A stretch of DNA of 14,766 bases from an uncultured Leucobacter sp. GTDB lineage: Bacteria > Actinomycetota > Actinomycetes > Actinomycetales > Microbacteriaceae. Under the pieces are notes generated by a model. That model did not search any database and was not told the origin of the DNA. It saw nothing but the letters and a program-made list of their open reading frames with translations. The DNA is taken from contig CALMSE010000050.1 of the NCBI GenBank assembly GCA_937872275.1, forward strand, positions 1 through 14,766. The letters run 5' to 3'. Of this stretch, positions 13,137-14,766 are shown in pieces (the stretch's first letter is position 1; every line of letters begins with the position of its first letter). Made by a program: the position numbers and the translations under genes.

Positions 13137-13614
13137 CGCGCCAGCCGACCGAGACGTCCACCCAGTCCTCCGCGCCGCCGAGCGACGCGAGGGCGTCGAT
13201 GGGAAGCTCCACCGCCGAGGTCGCCGTGCCCGCGGCCGGGAACACGGTCTCGAAGCGGCGCAGCGACTCGTCGAGGAAGACGCGGGTGCCCTCGGGGTTC
13301 GCGAACGGGCACACCCCGCCGATGGGGTGCCCGGTGAGCACGGGCACGTCCTCGCCCTGCAGCATGCGAGGCTTCGCGCCGAAGCGGCGCTTGAACCTGC
13401 CGCTGTTCACCTTCGCGTCGCCCGCGACGACCACGAGCATCGCGCGATCCGCCGTCTCCGGGTCGTAGAAGCCGAGGGTCTTGGCGATCCGCTCGGGCTC
13501 GGTTCCCACCTTCTGCGCCGCCAGCTCCACGGTCGCGCTCGACTCCGCGAACTCGAGAATGTCGCCGCTCCAGCCCCGCTCGACCAGATGCTCGCGCACG
13601 CGCGCAGTCCCCAT
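13117..13614 (-). CDS. YbaK/EbsC family aminoacyl-tRNA deacylase-like protein
   Basis: A 165-aa single-domain YbaK/EbsC/ProX-type protein, normal length. Family marks are ATVELAAQKVGTEPERIAKTL (27-47, K45), VVVAGDAKVNSGRFKRRFG (61-79, with the conserved K68), LTGHPIGGVCPFA (93-105, the substrate-gate loop) and RVFLDESLRRF. Members hydrolyse misacylated tRNA (for example Cys-tRNA-Pro or Ala-tRNA-Pro) free in the cytoplasm; which tRNA cannot be told from sequence. ATG at 13614 has AAGGAG at 7 nt; an upstream GTG/ATG-like start at 13647 would run into the promoter region, where TAGGGT (13651-13656 on the minus strand) resembles a -10. The gene overlaps DUF998 by 20 nt and is divergent from the AraC regulator. 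Confidence 0.9.
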   Translation of the reverse strand: MGTARVREHLVERGWSGDILEFAESSATVELAAQKVGTEPERIAKTLGFYDPETADRAMLVVVAGDAKVNSGRFKRRFGAKPRMLQGEDVPVLTGHPIGGVCPFANPEGTRVFLDESLRRFETVFPAAGTATSAVELPIDALASLGGAEDWVDVSVGWRDEDVAG

Positions 13615-13711
13615 GCCCGTCTCCTTCCGTCGCCCGCTCGGGCGCATTCCACCCTAGCGCCGCGCGCGGGGGAGCGCTCGCGCCGCACGGGACGCGCCCG
13701 GCGCCGCGGCG

Positions 13712-13717
13712 TATCAT
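13712..13717 (+). promoter_or_regulatory. -10 box of the AraC-family gene
   Basis: TATCAT matches the -10 consensus at five of six bases and lies 27 nt before the GTG start, giving a short leader of about 20 nt. No TTGACA-like -35 is present 17 bp upstream, so it may need an activator, possibly its own product. Confidence 0.42.
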
Positions 13718-13743
13718 GGAGCCAGTTCGCGAGGAGGTGCAGC

Positions 13744-14721
13744 GTGCGGGGAGAAGACCGGGAGGGCGGCCTCGTGGACGTGCGCACCGACTCCTTCGAG
13801 CACTGGCAGCGGATCGTCTCGGCCTCGTTCGTGCCGCTCGAGGTCGAGAGCCCCGATCCGCCGTCCTTCGCGGCGCACCTCAGCGGGCGCGTGCTCGACG
13901 GCGTGTTCTTCTCGTCCATCGGGGTGAGCGAGCATCAGGTGACCCGCACGCCCGAGCTCATCGCCTCCTCGGCCGAGATGTTCTACAAGCTCACCCTGCA
14001 GCTCGACGGCACGGCGATGCTCGTGCAGGACGGCAAGGAAGCGATCCTGCAGCCCGGCGACATCGGGCTCTACGACACGAGCCGGCCCTACACGCTCGCC
14101 TTCGACCGGCCCATGCGCGCCATCGTGGTGATGTTCCCGCACGGCCTCATCGACCTCGACACCTCCGAGATCGGCGCCCTCACCGCGCTGCGCCTCGCGG
14201 GCGACGAGGGGCTCGGCCGGCTCGTGAGTCCGTTCCTGAGCGAGATGATGCGCACCGTCGGCAAGGTCGACGGCTCGACCGAGCTGCGGCTCGTGCACAA
14301 CACGATCGACATGATCTCCACGCTGCTCTCGAGCGAGGCGATCCGGCTCTCGGGGGGATCTCCCACCCGGGGCGGCGAGCTGCTGCACTCGATCCACGAC
14401 TACATCGCCCGCAATCTGCACGACCCGGGGCTCAGCGTGCAGTCGATCGCCGCCGCGCACTACATCTCGCCGCGCTACCTGCAGCAGATCTTCCAGAAGC
14501 AGGGCACGTCGATCTCGCAGTGGATCCGCGAGCGCCGCATGGGCTACGTGAGACGCGACCTCGGGGATCCCCGGCTCGCGCACCGCTCCATCGGGCAGAT
14601 CGCGTCGGCCTGGGGGTTCACCAACCAGGCGCACTTCTGCAAGGCGTTCAAGGCCGACTCCGGCGAGACCGCGAGCGGCTTCCGCGCACGCGCGCGGGAC
14701 GCGCTGCGCGCCTCGGCGTGA
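13744..14721 (+). CDS. AraC-family transcriptional regulator
   Basis: A 325-aa AraC/XylS regulator. The N-terminal half (14-140) is an AraC_binding_2-like cupin sensor (DSFEHWQRIVSASFVPLEV ... ILQPGDIGLYDTSRPYTL), resembling FeaR/NphR-type proteins that respond to aromatic or amine compounds. The C-terminal half (213-315) has two helix-turn-helix units: LSVQSIAAAHYISPRYLQQIF (230-250) and RSIGQIASAWGFTNQAHFCK (281-300), followed by AFKADSGETASGFR. GTG at 13744 is chosen for the near-perfect AGGAGGT (13732-13738) upstream; the frame is open further back but the family begins here. The ligand is unknown, and likely targets lie downstream of the window, with itself, or the YbaK gene 130 nt upstream and divergent. 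No amine or aromatic catabolic operon is recognisable within the window beyond the SDR, cupin and amidase. Confidence 0.9.
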   Translation: MRGEDREGGLVDVRTDSFEHWQRIVSASFVPLEVESPDPPSFAAHLSGRVLDGVFFSSIGVSEHQVTRTPELIASSAEMFYKLTLQLDGTAMLVQDGKEAILQPGDIGLYDTSRPYTLAFDRPMRAIVVMFPHGLIDLDTSEIGALTALRLAGDEGLGRLVSPFLSEMMRTVGKVDGSTELRLVHNTIDMISTLLSSEAIRLSGGSPTRGGELLHSIHDYIARNLHDPGLSVQSIAAAHYISPRYLQQIFQKQGTSISQWIRERRMGYVRRDLGDPRLAHRSIGQIASAWGFTNQAHFCKAFKADSGETASGFRARARDALRASA

Positions 14722-14722
14722 A

Positions 14723-14760
14723 CGGCGCGGTCCTCGGGCCGGCGCCCGCGGACCGCGCCG
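14723..14760 (+). terminator. Strong GC hairpin after the AraC-family gene
   Basis: CGGCGCGGTCC (14723-14733) and GGACCGCGCCG (14750-14760) pair perfectly over 11 bp, and the loop carries an inner stem CGGGC/GCCCG (14735-14739, 14744-14748). It begins two bases after the stop codon. The window ends 6 bases later, so a following T-tract cannot be judged. Confidence 0.78.
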
Positions 14761-14766
14761 AGGCGC

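Noticed and set aside
12916..13743. The N-terminal 276 codons of the open frame that contains the AraC regulator
   Set aside because: Antisense to YbaK and DUF998, with shadow composition; AraC starts at the GTG at 13744 behind AGGAGGT.
1..14766. CRISPR arrays, tRNA or rRNA genes, insertion sequences, toxin-antitoxin pairs or a defence island
   Set aside because: No regularly spaced repeats, cloverleaf sequence, transposase, terminal repeats or recognisable defence domains were seen; codon use and composition look uniform apart from the short AT-richer ArsR promoter.

Overview
This window is a high-GC, densely coded chromosomal segment of an actinobacterium. GTG starts, strong third-position G/C bias, long antisense shadow ORFs, and the gene content (Rho-N/DUF7218-type protein, DUF6328 membrane protein, two DUF7882-type small proteins, ArsR-SulP pair) fit the family Microbacteriaceae. 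A Leucobacter-like genus is my best guess, from recall of the DUF7882 family rather than from a search. I see no tRNA, rRNA, CRISPR array, transposase, phage gene or integration signature.

Layout. (1) Positions 155-2506, plus strand: a short Rho-N protein, then a run of PfpI/DJ-1-like protein, DUF6328 membrane protein, cysteine-rich metallothionein-like protein and a small membrane protein. The last four are closely spaced or overlapping and look like one stress or envelope operon. (2) Positions 2535-5674, minus strand: in transcription order a GCS2-type carboxylate-amine ligase, a metal-dependent amidohydrolase, and two tandem DUF7882 paralogues 3 nt apart. (3) Positions 5865-6217, plus: an unrecognised acidic 91-aa protein behind a very strong Shine-Dalgarno and two overlapping inverted repeats, ending in a strong GC hairpin. 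(4) Positions 6396-8559, plus: an ArsR-type repressor and a SulP anion transporter overlapping by ATGA, preceded by a promoter whose -10 box lies inside a perfect 8-10-8 inverted repeat. (5) Positions 8634-9774, plus: an SDR oxidoreductase and a cupin, with a 7-2-7 palindrome in the leader. They converge on (6) a minus-strand amidase (9814-11817), separated by a GC-rich hairpin. (7) Positions 11946-13614, minus: a YbaK/EbsC-type deacylase overlapping a ten-helix DUF998-like membrane protein. (8) Positions 13744-14721, plus: an AraC-family activator ending in a long hairpin terminator.

Working together: the ArsR-like protein very probably represses its own operon with SulP. The SDR and cupin are probably co-transcribed catabolic or accessory enzymes, and the amidase and amidohydrolase widen the hydrolytic repertoire, but no single pathway ties the window together. 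I do not see a clearly new defence or mobile system. The most distinctive items are the DUF7882 pair with a possibly leaderless start, the self-overlapping promoter/operator of the ArsR-SulP operon, the mutually exclusive leader hairpins of the 91-aa gene, and an amidohydrolase that lacks the usual deaminase glutamate.
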